Shown: positions 1-11,927 of the stretch, in pieces
Numbering within the stretch: the first letter of the stretch is position 1
Layout of the letters: each line of letters begins with the position of its first letter
NCBI GenBank assembly: GCA_033439265.1
Contig: JAVTVX010000004.1
Coordinates: 16,567,701 to 16,631,700 of the forward strand
DNA from: Dillenia suffruticosa
Taxonomy: Eukaryota > Streptophyta > Magnoliopsida > Dilleniales > Dilleniaceae
Direction of reading: 5' to 3'
Length of the DNA: 64,000 nucleotides
The notes under the pieces: model-generated
Told to the model about the DNA's origin: nothing
What the model saw: the letters and a program-made list of their open reading frames with translations, nothing else
Database searches by the model: none
Translations under genes and position numbers: made by a program

Positions 1-2
1 AT

Positions 3-2246
3 GCCAAGTTCACCAAGTGTGAATTTTGGTTGCGGCAGATTGGTTTTCTTGGCCATGTAGTTTCTGCGGAAGGTATCTTTGTTGATCCGCAGAAAGTTGA
101 GGCTATCTTGAGATGGGAGCAGCCACAGACAGTGACTGAGATCAGGAGTTTTCTTGGTCTAGCCGGGTATTACCGTAGGTTTGTAGAGGGCTTTTCTCAA
201 ATTGCGGCTCCGTTATCTAGATTGACGCGAAAAGGTGTCAAGTTTGTGTGGGATGATCGTTGTGAGGTGAGCTTTCAGGAGCTCAAACAGCGATTGACGT
301 CCGCTCCGATTCTAGCCCTTCCCACGAGTAGTCGAGAGTATGTGGTGTACAGTGACGCCAGCAGGCAGGGATTGGGCTGTGTATTGATGCAGGATGGTAG
401 AGTTATCGCCTATGCTTCGCGGCAGCTAAAGAAGCATGAGGTGAATTATCCTACGCACGATTTGGAGTTGGCGGCCATAGTCTTTGCGCTAAAGATATGG
501 CGCCACTATTTATATGGGGTCACATGCAGAGTGTTTACAGATCACAAAAGTCTAAAGTATCTGTTCACTCAGAGGGAGCTGAATTTGAGGCAGCGGAGAT
601 GGTTAGAGCTCCTAAAGGATTATGACCTCATTATTGATTATCATCCGGGCAAGGCTAATGTGGTGGCTGATGCCTTGAGTCGGAAGTCGTCTTCCTCTTC
701 TCAGACTACCGAGAGTACTTATCTCTCGTGTTTATTGGGACTCCGAGCTTTGGGAGTCAGGTTGGCTAGTGATGATCAGGGAGCTATACTAGCCAGATTT
801 GAGGTTCGGCCGAGTTTGCTCGATCGTATCAGGGAGCTTCAGCAGAGTGACGAAGAACTCCGAGGTATTTATGAGAAAGCCAGCAGAGGTGATATTGACG
901 ACTTTAGAGTTCGCAAGGATAGACTGTTGGTTTTTCGAGATCGAGTATGTGTACCGGCAGATAGTGATCTCCGCAGGGCTATTCTTGAGGAGGCTCATTC
1001 ATCTGCCTATGCTTTACATCCCGGTAGTACCAAAATGTACCGCACCATCAGAGACAGTTATTGGTGGTCGGGTATGAAACGGGAAATTGCAGAATTCATT
1101 GCTTGTTGCCTTGTATGTCAGCAGGTGAAGGCTGAGCACCAGCGTCCAGCTGGCACTTTGCAGTCCCTTCCCATTCCTGAGTGGAAGTGGGAGCATATCA
1201 CGATGGATTTTGTAGTGGGATTACCGCGGACTTCGGCACAGCATGATGCTATTTGGGTGATAGTTGACCGACTTACTAAGTCCGCTCATTTCATCTCGAT
1301 TAGGGGTGATTACTCGCTTGAAAGGTTGGCACGCCTCTATATTGATATGATTGTGAGACTGCATGGGGTTCCAGTGTCGATAGTATCAGATCGAGACCCC
1401 AGATTTACATCCCGTTTTTGGCCCAGTCTGCAGGAGGCTTTGGGTACTAGACTGAATTTCAGCACAGCGTATCACCCCCAGACAGATGGTCAGTCAGAGA
1501 GAACTATTCAGACTTTAGAGGACATGCTTAGGGCATGTGTTATGGATTTCCGGGGGAGTTGGGATCGGCATCTTCCGTTAGTGGAGTTCGCCTATAATAA
1601 TAGCTATCAGGCGAGCATTGGCATGCCACCTTACGAGGCATTGTATGGGATGAAGTGTCGTACCCCGTTGTGCTGGGATGAGGTCGGTGAGCGACGACTC
1701 ACCAATGTTGAGCTGGTAGAGGAGACGAAGGAGAAAGTGAGGATTATCCGTACGCGGATGAAAGCCGCCCAGGATAGACAGAAATCCTATGCAGATCGTA
1801 GGCGGCGACCTCTAGAGTTTACTGTGGGAGACATGGTATTCGTAAAGATATCTCCCTTGAAGGGAGTCATTCGATTTGGGCAGCGAGGGAAGTTGAGTCC
1901 CAGGTATATTGGGCCCTTCCGTATCCTTGAGAGGGTCGGAAGTGTAGCATATAAATTGGAGCTGTCAGCAGACCTATCGCGTATTCACGATGTATTTCAT
2001 GTCTCAGTACTTAGGAGATATCAGCCAGATCCCTCATACATTTTAGAGGCTCCGCCAGTTGAGCTTCGAGAGGACTTGAGCTTACCTGTCCAGCCCGTGA
2101 CTATTTTGGATCGACAGGTCAGAAAGCTACGGAGCAAAGAGGTTCCTCTTGTCAAAGTTTTGTGGAGGAGCGACTGGGTTGAGGAACAAACCTGGGAGCC
2201 TGAGGAAGCCATGAGGAAACAGTACTACCATCTATTTTCTGTATAG
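3..2246 (+). CDS. Ty3/gypsy chromovirus polyprotein, C-terminal part (RT end, RNase H, integrase, chromodomain)
   Basis: The frame is open from the window edge to the TAG at 2244-2246 and is the 3' part of a Pol polyprotein; RT palm and upstream domains lie outside the window. Numbering residues from the Met at 30: RT connection, then RNase H with SDAS (Asp 109), DLEL near 147, TDHKS and VADALS. The integrase has an HHCC zinc finger (HPGSTKMY, then CLVCQQ) and a catalytic triad D393, D454, E490, which is the D,D35E spacing. A GPF-type module follows, and the last 50 residues form a chromodomain ending in the TWEPE motif. The chromodomain and long LTR place it in the Tekay/Del chromoviruses, whose integrase copies and inserts element cDNA and whose chromodomain targets heterochromatin. 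No stop or frameshift in about 745 codons makes this the youngest-looking element here. Confidence 0.95.
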   Translation, partial: AKFTKCEFWLRQIGFLGHVVSAEGIFVDPQKVEAILRWEQPQTVTEIRSFLGLAGYYRRFVEGFSQIAAPLSRLTRKGVKFVWDDRCEVSFQELKQRLTSAPILALPTSSREYVVYSDASRQGLGCVLMQDGRVIAYASRQLKKHEVNYPTHDLELAAIVFALKIWRHYLYGVTCRVFTDHKSLKYLFTQRELNLRQRRWLELLKDYDLIIDYHPGKANVVADALSRKSSSSSQTTESTYLSCLLGLRALGVRLASDDQGAILARFEVRPSLLDRIRELQQSDEELRGIYEKASRGDIDDFRVRKDRLLVFRDRVCVPADSDLRRAILEEAHSSAYALHPGSTKMYRTIRDSYWWSGMKREIAEFIACCLVCQQVKAEHQRPAGTLQSLPIPEWKWEHITMDFVVGLPRTSAQHDAIWVIVDRLTKSAHFISIRGDYSLERLARLYIDMIVRLHGVPVSIVSDRDPRFTSRFWPSLQEALGTRLNFSTAYHPQTDGQSERTIQTLEDMLRACVMDFRGSWDRHLPLVEFAYNNSYQASIGMPPYEALYGMKCRTPLCWDEVGERRLTNVELVEETKEKVRIIRTRMKAAQDRQKSYADRRRRPLEFTVGDMVFVKISPLKGVIRFGQRGKLSPRYIGPFRILERVGSVAYKLELSADLSRIHDVFHVSVLRRYQPDPSYILEAPPVELREDLSLPVQPVTILDRQVRKLRSKEVPLVKVLWRSDWVEEQTWEPEEAMRKQYYHLFSV

Positions 2247-2255
2247 TTTTTTTTT

Positions 2256-2293
2256 GTCTCGAGGACGAGACTTATTTTTAGGGGGTTAGAAAA
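2256..2293 (+). promoter_or_regulatory. 3' UTR hairpin and polypurine tract of chromovirus 1
   Basis: A 6-bp-stem inverted repeat (GTCTCG, loop AGGA, CGAGAC at 2256-2271) follows the pol stop. The purine run around 2281-2293 (GGGGGTTAGAAAA) lies directly against the LTR start and is the expected plus-strand primer for reverse transcription. Confidence 0.7.
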
Positions 2294-4782
2294 TGTAATA
2301 CCCAGCAGAAAAAAAAAAAAATTGGGATATTTAAAATTAGGGCTTAAAGCCCTAATTACTTTCCATTCTCTCTCTCTCTCTCTTTCCCCCTCTCTTCTCT
2401 TCTCTCCCTCTTCTTCTCTCCCTTTTTCTTCTCTCTTTTTCCCTTCTCCCCGCCGCCGTGTCTCTTCCCCTCCCGCTGCCATCCTCCGCCGCGAGCGACC
2501 ACCTGAGCACAGCCGCGCGATCATCTCCGCGCGAGCGCTAGCGCCACCGCGCAGTCCCAGCGCGCTCCAGCGCTACCCAGCCTAAGCGCGAGCAGCGCGC
2601 GAGCAGCGCGCGAGCAGCCGCGATCCCCAGCTCGCGATCCCCAGCGCGCGACCCCAGCGCGCCTCAGCACGCCCCAGCACGAGCGCGAGCGCTCCAGCGT
2701 GCGACCCACAGCGCGAGCAGCGCACGATCCAGCTTACGAGTGCGCTTCAGCGCGTGAGCCAGCGCCAGCGCCAGCACGAGCGCGAGCGCGCTCCAGCGCG
2801 TGATCCGGCTTGCCAGGCTGCAGGCCCACCAGGCCGCAGACCCATCAGGCCCGCCGGCCCACCAGGCCCGCCAGCCCATCAGCCCGCCAGCCCGCGGCCC
2901 ACGGCCCGCGACGGCCCGTGGCAGTCCGTGAGCCTCTGCGAAGGTAAATGACTCTAAGTTTCGATTTTTGCACTTGGTTTTCGAAATTCTTTAGTATTGG
3001 ACTTAAATTGTTTGCAATTGTTTCAAATTTGGAAACATTCAGGTTTTAGACCAAACCAACGGGCGAACGAAAGCTAAATTCGAGATCCGAAGAATCCTAG
3101 GTGAGAGAAATGAAATCTCTTCAACCCTTGAATAAACCTTGTCAAATTAGGTAGCATTAGTTGATTTGTTTATAAATTGAGGAATTTAGGGTTCGTACGA
3201 AATTAAGAAAAACGATAAACCCTGAAATAGTCAGAAATTGATGAAAATCGTGATGACTTGATTAGGTTGGCTTTCTTGGTGACTCGATTGAGGGGCGCCT
3301 TGTTTTGCGTATTTTGGTATCATTGGGGAGTGCGTTACCTTCCCCAAAACGGTGAGTGGGATTTATTTCAATGCTTTTGTTTAATATGTAAATCCTGTTT
3401 TACAACATTTTGATAATGAGCATGATTTGTCGTATGTTGGAAATGTTTTGACCGGTTTTAAAATTGACTTTTGTGAACCATTGGAGTGTCCAAAAACTGT
3501 ATTGAATTATGAAATTATGCATCCATGTGGTTGAAATGTATAATGTGCCATTTTATGCTCTATGTTGCATTGGTTTATGAACCTGACTTCGGCACATTTT
3601 GATGTGATATTGATTTTGGCTTTGAGAGCTTTGATATGTATTGTTCCGTAGCTACGAAGGACACCGTGAGAGGCGCTTTGATGGCGTCCGGATATGCCTA
3701 GGCCTGGGGTATCCCACGAGTTGTCGTGATTTGATTATCTACACGGTACTAGCCAGGTTGAACCCGAAAGGGGGAGGATTTGGATTTGGATTGGATATCC
3801 TCTCCAAGTCTAGCACCTGGACGAGGTTCGTCGCCAACGCCAGGGTAGAGAGCACTTTAAAGAAATTTGCATATAACACCCCCGGTGCGCCTGTCATAGG
3901 TCGCGGTAGACCTCTGCCAGGACATTTTCGGCTGGCAACTCTATGATTTTAATGACAGTGCTTTGGATGCATATTTGACTTGAAAATGCGTGAAATGATA
4001 TATTGTTGAAATGAAGAGCATGATGATTTGAAATATGATTTATATACTTATGTTTTGACACTCCAGTTTCACACTCCATATTTGATGACTGCATTGACCC
4101 ACTCACTCACTGAGTATTCTCTCCCGAGTACTCACCCCTCATTTCCCTTTTGTTTCAGAGATAGTATTTGACAAGGAGTGTCGCTTTTAGGACGCTCAGT
4201 ATCTTTGGGAGATCAGGCCTGGACTTGAGGAGTCATTGTGTATTTCCGCTGCAAAAAAATTTGTATTGGTGATGTATTTGTATTCTGAGGTCTATAGATG
4301 ACCATTTTTATAATTCTGGGATGACTGTATAAATATGGACATTTAAATTGTGGAACTCTCATGTCACTGCATGACATTGCATTGAGGCATTTCTTTTTCG
4401 TTGCGTCTGTATTTGGGAATGTGTCATGTCTTAGAATTGTCCTCTAGGATCGCTCGGTGCCTCCTCTAAATCACAGGAGGGGCGACTGGCGGCTGTCCAT
4501 GCCTTTGACGGGGGCATGGCAGTAGAGGTCTGTGGTTAGGACTGTGGAGAATTGTTTGTTAGCCTTGCGTTGCCCTGGATTGTGTAGTAGGATGATCTGA
4601 TTTGTTGTTGAGGATAATATATGCATTTTGAGGCCGGGATGACCCCTTTTGGACAGGTAACAGGTTTATTTTAATATGGGAGACCTCCGATATATGGAGA
4701 AGTTCTGCCCGATTTTCTGTAAAAATACAGCCGGCATCCAGGGTAACGGGCGGCTGTTCACGATCCCGGGTCGGGGCGTGAC
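2294..4782 (+). repeat. 3' LTR of chromovirus 1
   Basis: It starts TGTAATACCC right after the polypurine tract and ends GGGGCGTGACA at 4782, giving 2489 bp with the canonical TG...CA ends. Near its start are a TATA-like stretch (about 2328), a palindrome TTAGGGCTTTAAGCCCTAA-like at 2337-2357, and a CT-rich leader (2370-2450). A very GC-rich section with GCGAGCAGCGC repeats follows (2445-2930). A hairpin TGAGTA...TACTCA lies at 4111-4134 and is shared with the other chromovirus LTRs here. The base after the LTR begins AATAC, which also exists in the intact copy of the interrupted copia LTR at 11194, so the element inserted at that pentamer. The 5' LTR is outside the window. Confidence 0.9.
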
Positions 4783-4866
4783 AAATACAAAATTAAGGGG
4801 GAAGCCCCCCGAGTGAGAGACGCACTTTTCTTGGGAGTTATGTGTATAGTTTTCTTATCATCTCAA
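4783..4866 (-). repeat. Remnant of the 3' LTR of the minus-strand copia element
   Basis: These 84 bp match 11194 to about 11256 (AATACAAAATTAAGGGGGA against AATACAAAACTAATGGGGGA, then a shared CCCCCCGAG). The copia polypurine tract (CTCCCAC on the plus strand) follows at about 4877. The left side is cut by the chromovirus 1 LTR. Confidence 0.75.
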
Positions 4867-5399
4867 ATAATTGCTCCCACTATCTCTTGGTCATCTTATC
4901 ACATGCGGTATAAAACACGTGCCACAGTGTTATTCCCCTATCTCTCAAAAGGGTATATGTCAGATTTTTCTAACACTGTGTAGGTATGAGTCTCAGTTTA
5001 CATAAGACTTTGCCCCAAAGTTCTCAGGGAGAGTATCTCAGAGATGATTTCACTTAACGCAGTTGATATCTGAGATCTCAATCTGGCTTCTCACAGGCAA
5101 CATGGATGCGAGTATGCCTATGTTGGTCACGTCGCATATGACCTCATCCTGAACATATATCAGGACAATTTATATTCTAGCAGAGCCACTCTCAAAGCCT
5201 CTTACTATTAGAAACCGTCTCATCTCCGCTCACTCAGAACTAGAGGTGGTCACTCGTGTAAGAGAATCAACCATGCCTACTTAACATATCTTTTATCATA
5301 ACTTACTATAAAATATAGTGCAACAAATAAAACTTGTGATTGTATAATGCACATGTGTCATATATATCAATATGCATCAAAATTAGTACACAGTGAGAA

Positions 5400-8300
5400 A
5401 TGTTAAAATACTTTAAACCCAATGATTTCATGCCTCAGAAAGGAATCATTCATAATGGGTTTGACGAAAGAATCAGCCACCATACTATATACCAGTATAC
5501 TCAATCGTCACTAAACCCTCTTTGGTGATGTCTCTCACAAAATGATGTCTGGTATTAATGTGTTTGGTGTTACTGTGATACTTAGGGTTTCAGTTGTAGA
5601 CAATGCTGACCTGATTATCATTATAAATCATCATTGACCTCCCACTTTCTACCACAACCCCTAAGTCATCCAGAAATCTCCAAAACCAAACCCTTCCTTA
5701 AACTATCACTGAGCATACCACAAGCTCAATCTCTATCATAGATAGAGATATACAGATTTGCTTCTTGTTTCTCTAAGATATTGTATCATTTATTGAGTAA
5801 GACAGCAAAAAATGATGTCGATTCGCGTCTATCCAGACTGCCACCCCAATTGGCATCTGAATCCCAACAAGTCACAAATCATCTCCTCCGTAACAGAAGG
5901 AGAGGTCTACAATTCTTTTGAAATATTTTAGAATCCTTTTCATTGCTCTCTAGTGTTCCCTTCCAGGATTCAATTAATACCTTCTTACCTGATCGACTAC
6001 AAAACAAATGCCTGGTCGTGTATACCTCATCGCATACACTAGACTGCACATTCACTGGCATAAAGGATTCTAGTCAATTCCTTTATTCTTCTTAAGTTAT
6101 AGGGCACATTTCAAGACTCAGGTTTTTTCATTTAGCGATAAGAGTATCTAATAGATTGAATTCGTTCATCTCGAAATGCTTAAAAATCTTCTTGACGTAG
6201 AACTCTTGTTAAAGAGTCAACATCGTTCTCAAGCGATCCCTTGGATCCTTACTCCGAGAATGAACAAAACCTCACCTATATTCTTCATGTCAAAACTCGA
6301 CAATAACCATATTTCAATGGTCATTAGATACTCTTTGTTATTTCCAACCAACAGAATGTCACGAACATATAAGAATATGATCACAAAAGAGTCACTAAAA
6401 TATTTTAGACAGACGCAAAGATCTTCCTCGATCATTATGAAACCATAAGAATCACTTTCTTGTGAAATCTTATATATCACCATCTGGATGAGTGTTTAGG
6501 TTGTACGTTGACTTTCAAATTCAACAAACCTTATCCACCTGATCTACTAGAACGAACCTAGAGGGATGCTCCATGTAGATCGCCTCATCCAGACTTCCAT
6601 TACGGAAAGCAGTCTTTACGTTCATCTGGTGTGACTCCAAATCAATGTTTGTGACAATCGCTAAAAGATAAACGATCAAGATAAATTAGACAACTACTTC
6701 TCGGTAGTTCACCCCTCGGTCTAAATGTAATCTTTAGTTACTAGACGGGTCTTATAACTCTTTATCGATCCGTCGATCTTTCTCTTAAACTTGAGAACCT
6801 ACTTGTCCTCAATAGTCCTCCTGCCCTTAGACAAATCAATTAGGTCCTTGAGAGCTTATTCGTTCTCAATAGTCTTTTTACCCTCAAGCAGATCAAATAG
6901 GTCCTAGACCCTGTTGATTTTATCGACTCCCTCTGTTCATCTATGGCTTTCAATAAATGATTTTTTGTAAAAACCCACGAGAGCTTCTAGGACTATTTTA
7001 AATTTCTCATTATCCTCAAGAATCGCGATGAGAGTTTTACACTCATTTGAGAAGCGACGTTTAAATACGCGTCCTTAATATTTATACGAGAAGAGAGAAC
7101 CTCTTCACCTTTAGATGGATCGCTCCTACTAGGACCAAAATCCTTAATGGATTCTTATATCCCGCTATAAAATCACTAGACTCATCCATCTCATAAAAGG
7201 TAGAGTTCCGATTGATTTTACTTCTTGATAAAACGCTCATACTAGAACGAAGATCCTTAATTGGTTCTTTGGTCCTCCCATTGGGTTCAGCTGAGTTACG
7301 AAACTCATCCATCGAATAAAAGGTAGAGTCATAATTGACTTCACCTCTTTTAGGGAAATCGTCCTTAAGGAATGTGGCATCATGAGATTCAATCTCAATA
7401 ACAGTGTCGTCAGTATGTTCACCTAAGAACACAAACCCTTGGAGTGTTCTTAATATCTTATAAAGATACAGTTCTTTTCTCGCGGGCCTAACTCGCCGTG
7501 TGGATGTGATAAATCATGATCATACATGGCACAACCCCATAAGCTCAAGTGGCTAAGGTCAGACTGCGTCTTTGTCCAAAGCTCATATGGGATACTGATT
7601 GTGGATTTTGATAGGACACTGTTAAGGACGTAGGTTACAGTTAATAAATCATTTCTCCAATGGGATATAGATAAATTAACCTACGTCATCATAGTCTTCA
7701 ACATCTCCAACAAAATCTTATTCTTTCTTTCGCGACTTTATTTTGCTAAGGAGTAGCAGAAATAGTCATGTCTCGTAATTCCCTTTTCGGAATAAAGCTC
7801 TCTAAATTGTTTAGACAAATATTCGCACCATCAATCGATTTTAAGAGTCTTCACTCTCAAATCTAACTGATTCTCAATCTCGCTAATAAATCTCCTAAAA
7901 CATTCCAATGTCTTAGATTTTTACGAGATCAGATAAACGAAACCGAAACACGTGTAATCATTTATGAACGGAATAAAGCACACAGCTCTATTTCAGTGCT
8001 CTTATGCTTATAGGGCCATAGATATTTGAGTTGACCAATTGCAATAGAGTCCCAACTCTCATTGTCTTATCAAATGATTTTCTTGTCATTTTGCCAGTTA
8101 GGGAAAAATTCACATATATAGGCAACTCGACCCTAGTTAGCAAGTCTAACAGACCACTTGCTGCTAACCGGTTCAACTTCTCTTGCCCTATTTATCAAAT
8201 CTTCTATACCATACATTTACATCATCATCTATGCAGTCGAATGTAAAGGCAATAGAAGAATAACAAAAAATACCATTAAAAGGAATAACATACAGTGCAT

Positions 8301-8505
8301 ACAGTCTATTAAGGACAAAACTAGAATAAATGAAAGAACTGTCATAACTAATAGAAATATTAGAGTTTCCAAGAGTCAAAAATAGAACATATCCTAAACA
8401 ATCTAAGCAAGGTACTGAAATCAAGTTTCGCCAAATATCCGGAGCGCAAAGAAAGTCACCGCATGTGTCGATTCCTTCGATGACGACAAATGCTCTATCC
8501 CTCAT
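5400..8505 (-). pseudogene. Ty1/copia pol remnant (GAG-pre-integrase, integrase, RT, RNase H)
   Basis: The domain order on the minus strand is copia-type, with integrase before RT. The block 8505-8188 has the GAG-pre-integrase signature (NLISV, then a histidine-poor RRF in place of the usual RLGH), continued at 8176-7988. The segment around 7432-7082 contains a TFL motif typical of the integrase C-terminus. RT motifs include KTAFRNGSLDEAIYM (about 6640-6580) and, at 6483-6229, a degenerate active site YVRDILLVGN where copia RTs usually have YVDD; Asp to Arg would abolish catalysis. RNase H ends with KHINTRHHFVRD near 5560-5520. Many stops and frameshifts separate these blocks, so no active protein is expected. 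The lineage is probably Tork/Angela-like, judged from the RT. Confidence 0.8.
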
Positions 8506-9900
8506 GTAAATCTTCCTAACTAGAGGATTGACTCAGCAGAACTCTATTTACACGATCCTATCTCGGGTTATGTAGTTGATGGTTTCTGACTTTACAATCC
8601 ACAAAGGAAAGAAATCAGCGGCCATCACATTAAATGAGACAAAACTCAAATCACGTAAAGAAAAAGGATATTCTTTCCTCTCGTCACACTCATGAGCAAA
8701 AGCAAAATGACCAAGTCTACCTCAGACGTAGTACTTCGTATTGGTTTTATCAAACTCCTTTTTCCTGTACTTTTGTATCTTATTGTCGGTTTTCTCGGAT
8801 GGTTTTCATTGCCTAGACCTCAAATCTACTTCACATGCTTATGCTATTGGCTTGAGTCATGAGAGTCCTTTCTCGACTCCGCTGCATGAATATGATCCGA
8901 GTGTGACCAACTTGCCTCCAGACGCTCCTCCTCGAGTTCACTATAACTTCTCACATCAGCAAAAGTACAAATACTCTCGTCATTGTGAGATAGGTTTTCA
9001 TAGTTTTCCATGAATCAGGTAAAAGACTGGATCACACCCAGTATCTGAACTTCATCTGAAAAGGCTTGCTTTCATTCCTTAACTCAATGATCATACTCGG
9101 CATTTGCATCAAATGTTATATCATTGTATGATCAACCATTTTCTTCTGCATCCTCATATTAGGAGATGAAGAAAACAACATAATGTTCTTTTAGGGCGAG
9201 CTTAACCAACATATCAGTAGGATGATAATTATAGAACAAGATCAAGTCATCGTGCATGCTACTGAGAAGGATTATCCTAATTTGGCTATTCTTTTCATCT
9301 ACACACGATAGACCTCCTTATCCCTGCTATCCTGAGGTACGGCACTATCCCCGGGGCCCACCATCTTGTGCCTCATAATCTCAAATAGATTTTTGCTGCT
9401 CAAGATTAAATTGAATCATCCAGTGAAAAAAATTCACAATTGTCACCATTTAATTTATTCTCACAGCAAAAATCTATTACGACAGCATTTTATGCAATTA
9501 GAAAGACTTTAGCGACTTATTGATACTTAATCTCACATTTTGTGTACCCTTCAAATCAACAAATCCCAAATAATTTGAATATAGGCCATAATCTAAGTAT
9601 ATGAGTCAACGGATATCATACAACAAAAACAGGAATCGCATCTTACCATTCAAAGTTGGATTTGGCATACAAAAAACCCTCTAAAAGTCACAAATATGAA
9701 TGTAAAACTCTTAGAAAATTGGAAAAATCCAATTCAGAGCAACGTAACATGCCTCTCGGAGTCCCACGACGTGTTGGAAGCGGCACCTCATGCACCTGTA
9801 CTCTCCGGCTGCGGTCTGGCACACGCACCAGACGCGCTGCACATGTGCAATACATGACGCCTTCAGCAAGTAATACATATATAATGAGATGAAATCTCAC
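8506..9900 (-). other. Probable gag/protease region of the minus-strand copia element, too decayed to translate
   Basis: By position this lies between GAG-pre-integrase and primer-binding site of the minus-strand copia element and should hold protease and gag. I could not recognise a zinc knuckle or protease motif. Open frames here on either strand are short and look unrelated to any family. Confidence 0.4.
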
Positions 9901-9915
9901 AATAGCCACATGTTG

Positions 9916-9980
9916 TGGCCTAGCAGTGGTGCGCTTGAGAAAGGGATATAGCCATCCCTGGTTCGAAACCAGGTGCTATC
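9916..9980 (+). repeat. tRNA-derived SINE-like Pol III promoter unit 1
   Basis: TGGCCTAGCAGTGG (9916-9929) fits the Pol III A box and GGTTCGAAACC (9960-9970) the B box, with the 30-nt spacing typical of tRNA-derived SINEs; a T-rich run follows from about 9983. The body folds less well than a real tRNA, so a SINE head or a tRNA pseudogene is more likely. It lies inside the leader/gag part of the copia element. Confidence 0.5.
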
Positions 9981-10062
9981 ATTTTTAGGCCTCCTTTTTT
10001 TCTTTTTCTTTTTTGATATTTATTTAAGTAGAACGTGTACTTCACACCACAACACTATCCTT

Positions 10063-10135
10063 TAGCTTGGTGGTCAGAGCACCCAAAAGTGGACACCCAA
10101 GCTTATGTTCGAGCTTGGGCCATGACATTTTTTAA
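10063..10135 (+). repeat. tRNA-derived SINE-like Pol III promoter unit 2
   Basis: TAGCTTGGTGGTCAGAGCA (10063-10081) resembles an A box and GTTCGAGCT (10108-10116) a weak B box, followed by T6 at 10129 and T12 at 10144. It lies 147 bp downstream of unit 1 in the same orientation. Confidence 0.45.
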
Positions 10136-10838
10136 GAGTTCCTTTTTTTTTTTTTAAACTGACTCGGCGGGTCGGGACGCGAGTTAGATAGGGTGTCCGG
10201 GTCGTAACCGACCTGTGACACTATTCACACGTCATTGCCAAGAGCTTCACGCTCCATCTACATGCGTGCAATGCACGCGCTCGTGGGTTCGGTCGTGTCT
10301 TCTCCACCCGATGGGTCTACACCGAGTCCTTTTAACCTCACTGCTAGAAAAACACTTTTCCAAGTTGATTTTCGCTCGGATTTCGACTGTAATTCCAAAT
10401 TCCACATTTCCAATTCATCCTAAACTTAAATTATTGGAAAAATAACTTAAATCAGGCGAATTTGAAATTCGTTTTCACGGGCCCTCCGCGGTCAATTTTC
10501 GAAAGTCAATTTTCGACAACTCAAAAATCACAATTAATATGTCAAAATGCAGATCTGAGCATGACAGACATTTCTAGACCATTATTACATATCGATTTAT
10601 TCTTAAATTTCATAGATCTAAGGTTTTGTATCCGTAGGGTCGAAAACTTCGACTAGACTTTTCATGGCCTTAACATATTCAAAAAATTCAACAAAAATTA
10701 TGTTCATGATCCTTGGGCCATGGGCATTCTCGTGGTACTCTCAGATTCACGAAACTCATTCGTAATCCGGATCCTAAATTTGTATCATATATATTTTATG
10801 CCCAAAAAAATTCCGAAATTTTTTTTTTAAATAAATCC

Positions 10839-10856
10839 AACTTGCTTTAATACCAA
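10839..10856 (-). promoter_or_regulatory. Primer-binding site of the minus-strand copia element
   Basis: The minus strand reads TTGGTATTAAAGCAAGTT directly after the LTR end TCCTTCA. This is a mutated form of TGGTATCAGAGC, the site complementary to the 3' end of initiator tRNA-Met that primes most plant copia elements. Confidence 0.75.
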
Positions 10857-11256
10857 TGAAGGATTTATTACATTATATGTGCATGTGAAAGCGTATATAT
10901 TAAAAGTTTAGAATTTTAGTATAAATATCTCGATATATAAGACTCCAATAAATAAATCAAAACCATGTAATCTCTCATATGGATCACTCGGTCAAGATGG
11001 TGATCACGAAACGAACCACCACTATGGATCCACAGCGCCTCAATCCAAGTCCGGTGACCCAAATGACGGAAGGAATTTTTATGAAAATTCCTCAAACCCT
11101 TAATTTATTTTCACTCTTGAGATTCTCTTACTCACTCTCATGGCAATGTACACAGAGATTTCTTTCTCTCTTCATCATTGTTACATTTCCAAAAATACAA
11201 AACTAATGGGGGAGCCCCCCGAGAGAGAGACACATGTGTGTAGTTTTTGCATGGGA
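10857..11256 (-). repeat. 5' LTR of the minus-strand copia element
   Basis: The LTR lies between the primer-binding site and the diverged outer end. On the plus strand it starts TGAAGGATTT. It contains the AATACAAAAC...GCCCCCCGAG block (11194-11230) shared with the left stub. The right border is uncertain by some tens of bases. Confidence 0.65.
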
Positions 11257-11927
11257 GGTTATTAGAAAACGTAACCCCCCTTGACACATGCCCACGTGGG
11301 CAAAACTAATAGATTTAAACTGCTCATAAGGAAAAGTTATGATTGAAATTCATAAGATAAGTATATCCATTAAGCAAAATTTAGTTATCAACATATATTG
11401 GTATCAATTATTATTTTATAGTTTATAAATATTTACGTAAATTCTTTACACCCAAAAAAAGAAAAAGAATACTATATACCAACCTATGATATACGACAAC
11501 TCTCAATATTAACGTTTCTTATTTTTGAAATATTTAATATTCTCAATACCAATTTTTTCCTTTTTCTGAAACATTTTTCGTTTTCGAAACATTTTTGAAA
11601 TATTTCAACACGTTAAATTAATTAATATACACATGAAAGTCCTTATATTTTATATATTTACACATTTTTCATATTTAATAAATTTTTTGTTTATTTAATT
11701 GTATTTTTTCTTCTTTTGTTATTTGTCTTATAATTAATAATTATATATTTGATTATTTTATATTTTTATTATAAAATATGATTAATTAACATTTGAATAA
11801 AATTTTTATATTTTTTATATTTATGTGTTTGCTCACAATTCTATTTTCTATATTTTTACAAACTATCATTTTTTGGTATTATTTCGTTTTCGTTTTCATT
11901 TTTCCATTTTCATTTCCGTGCAACCTG
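11257..11927. other. AT-rich stretch without recognised genes
   Basis: The DNA is strongly AT-rich, with repeated TTTTTGAAA/CATTTTTC phrases and homopolymer runs. I see no coding signature, no terminal repeats and no RNA gene. Confidence 0.6.

Larger units (their letters stand above)
4783..11256 (-). mobile_element. Ty1/copia retrotransposon, minus strand, decayed, left LTR interrupted by chromovirus 1
   Basis: Reading the minus strand from right to left: LTR (about 11256-10857), initiator-Met primer-binding site, gag region, GAG-pre-integrase (8505-7988), integrase (about 7990-7080), RT (about 7000-6200), RNase H (about 5950-5470), polypurine tract GTGGGAG (about 4883-4877) and an LTR stub (4866-4783). 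The stub and the right LTR share AATACAAAA and GCCCCCCGAG blocks, so both are LTR copies. The remainder of the left LTR must lie upstream of chromovirus 1. Coding frames are broken by many stops and shifts. The right border is approximate because the LTR ends have diverged. Confidence 0.85.

Noticed and set aside
2322-2951. Several open frames on both strands in the GC-rich LTR section
   Set aside because: GC-rich repeats lack stop codons by composition. They lie in an LTR and the predicted proteins are Ala/Arg/Pro repeats.
6176-6448. Plus-strand 90-codon frame
   Set aside because: It is antisense to the copia RT segment that carries the DILLVGN motif on the minus strand.
8634-9013. Plus-strand frames at 8634-8816 and 8741-9013
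   Set aside because: They overlap the minus-strand copia gag/protease region and have no recognisable domain; probably chance frames.
10339-10355. CACTGCTAGAAAAACAC as a possible CACTA terminus
   Set aside because: No matching inverted end or subterminal repeats were found, and it lies inside the copia leader.
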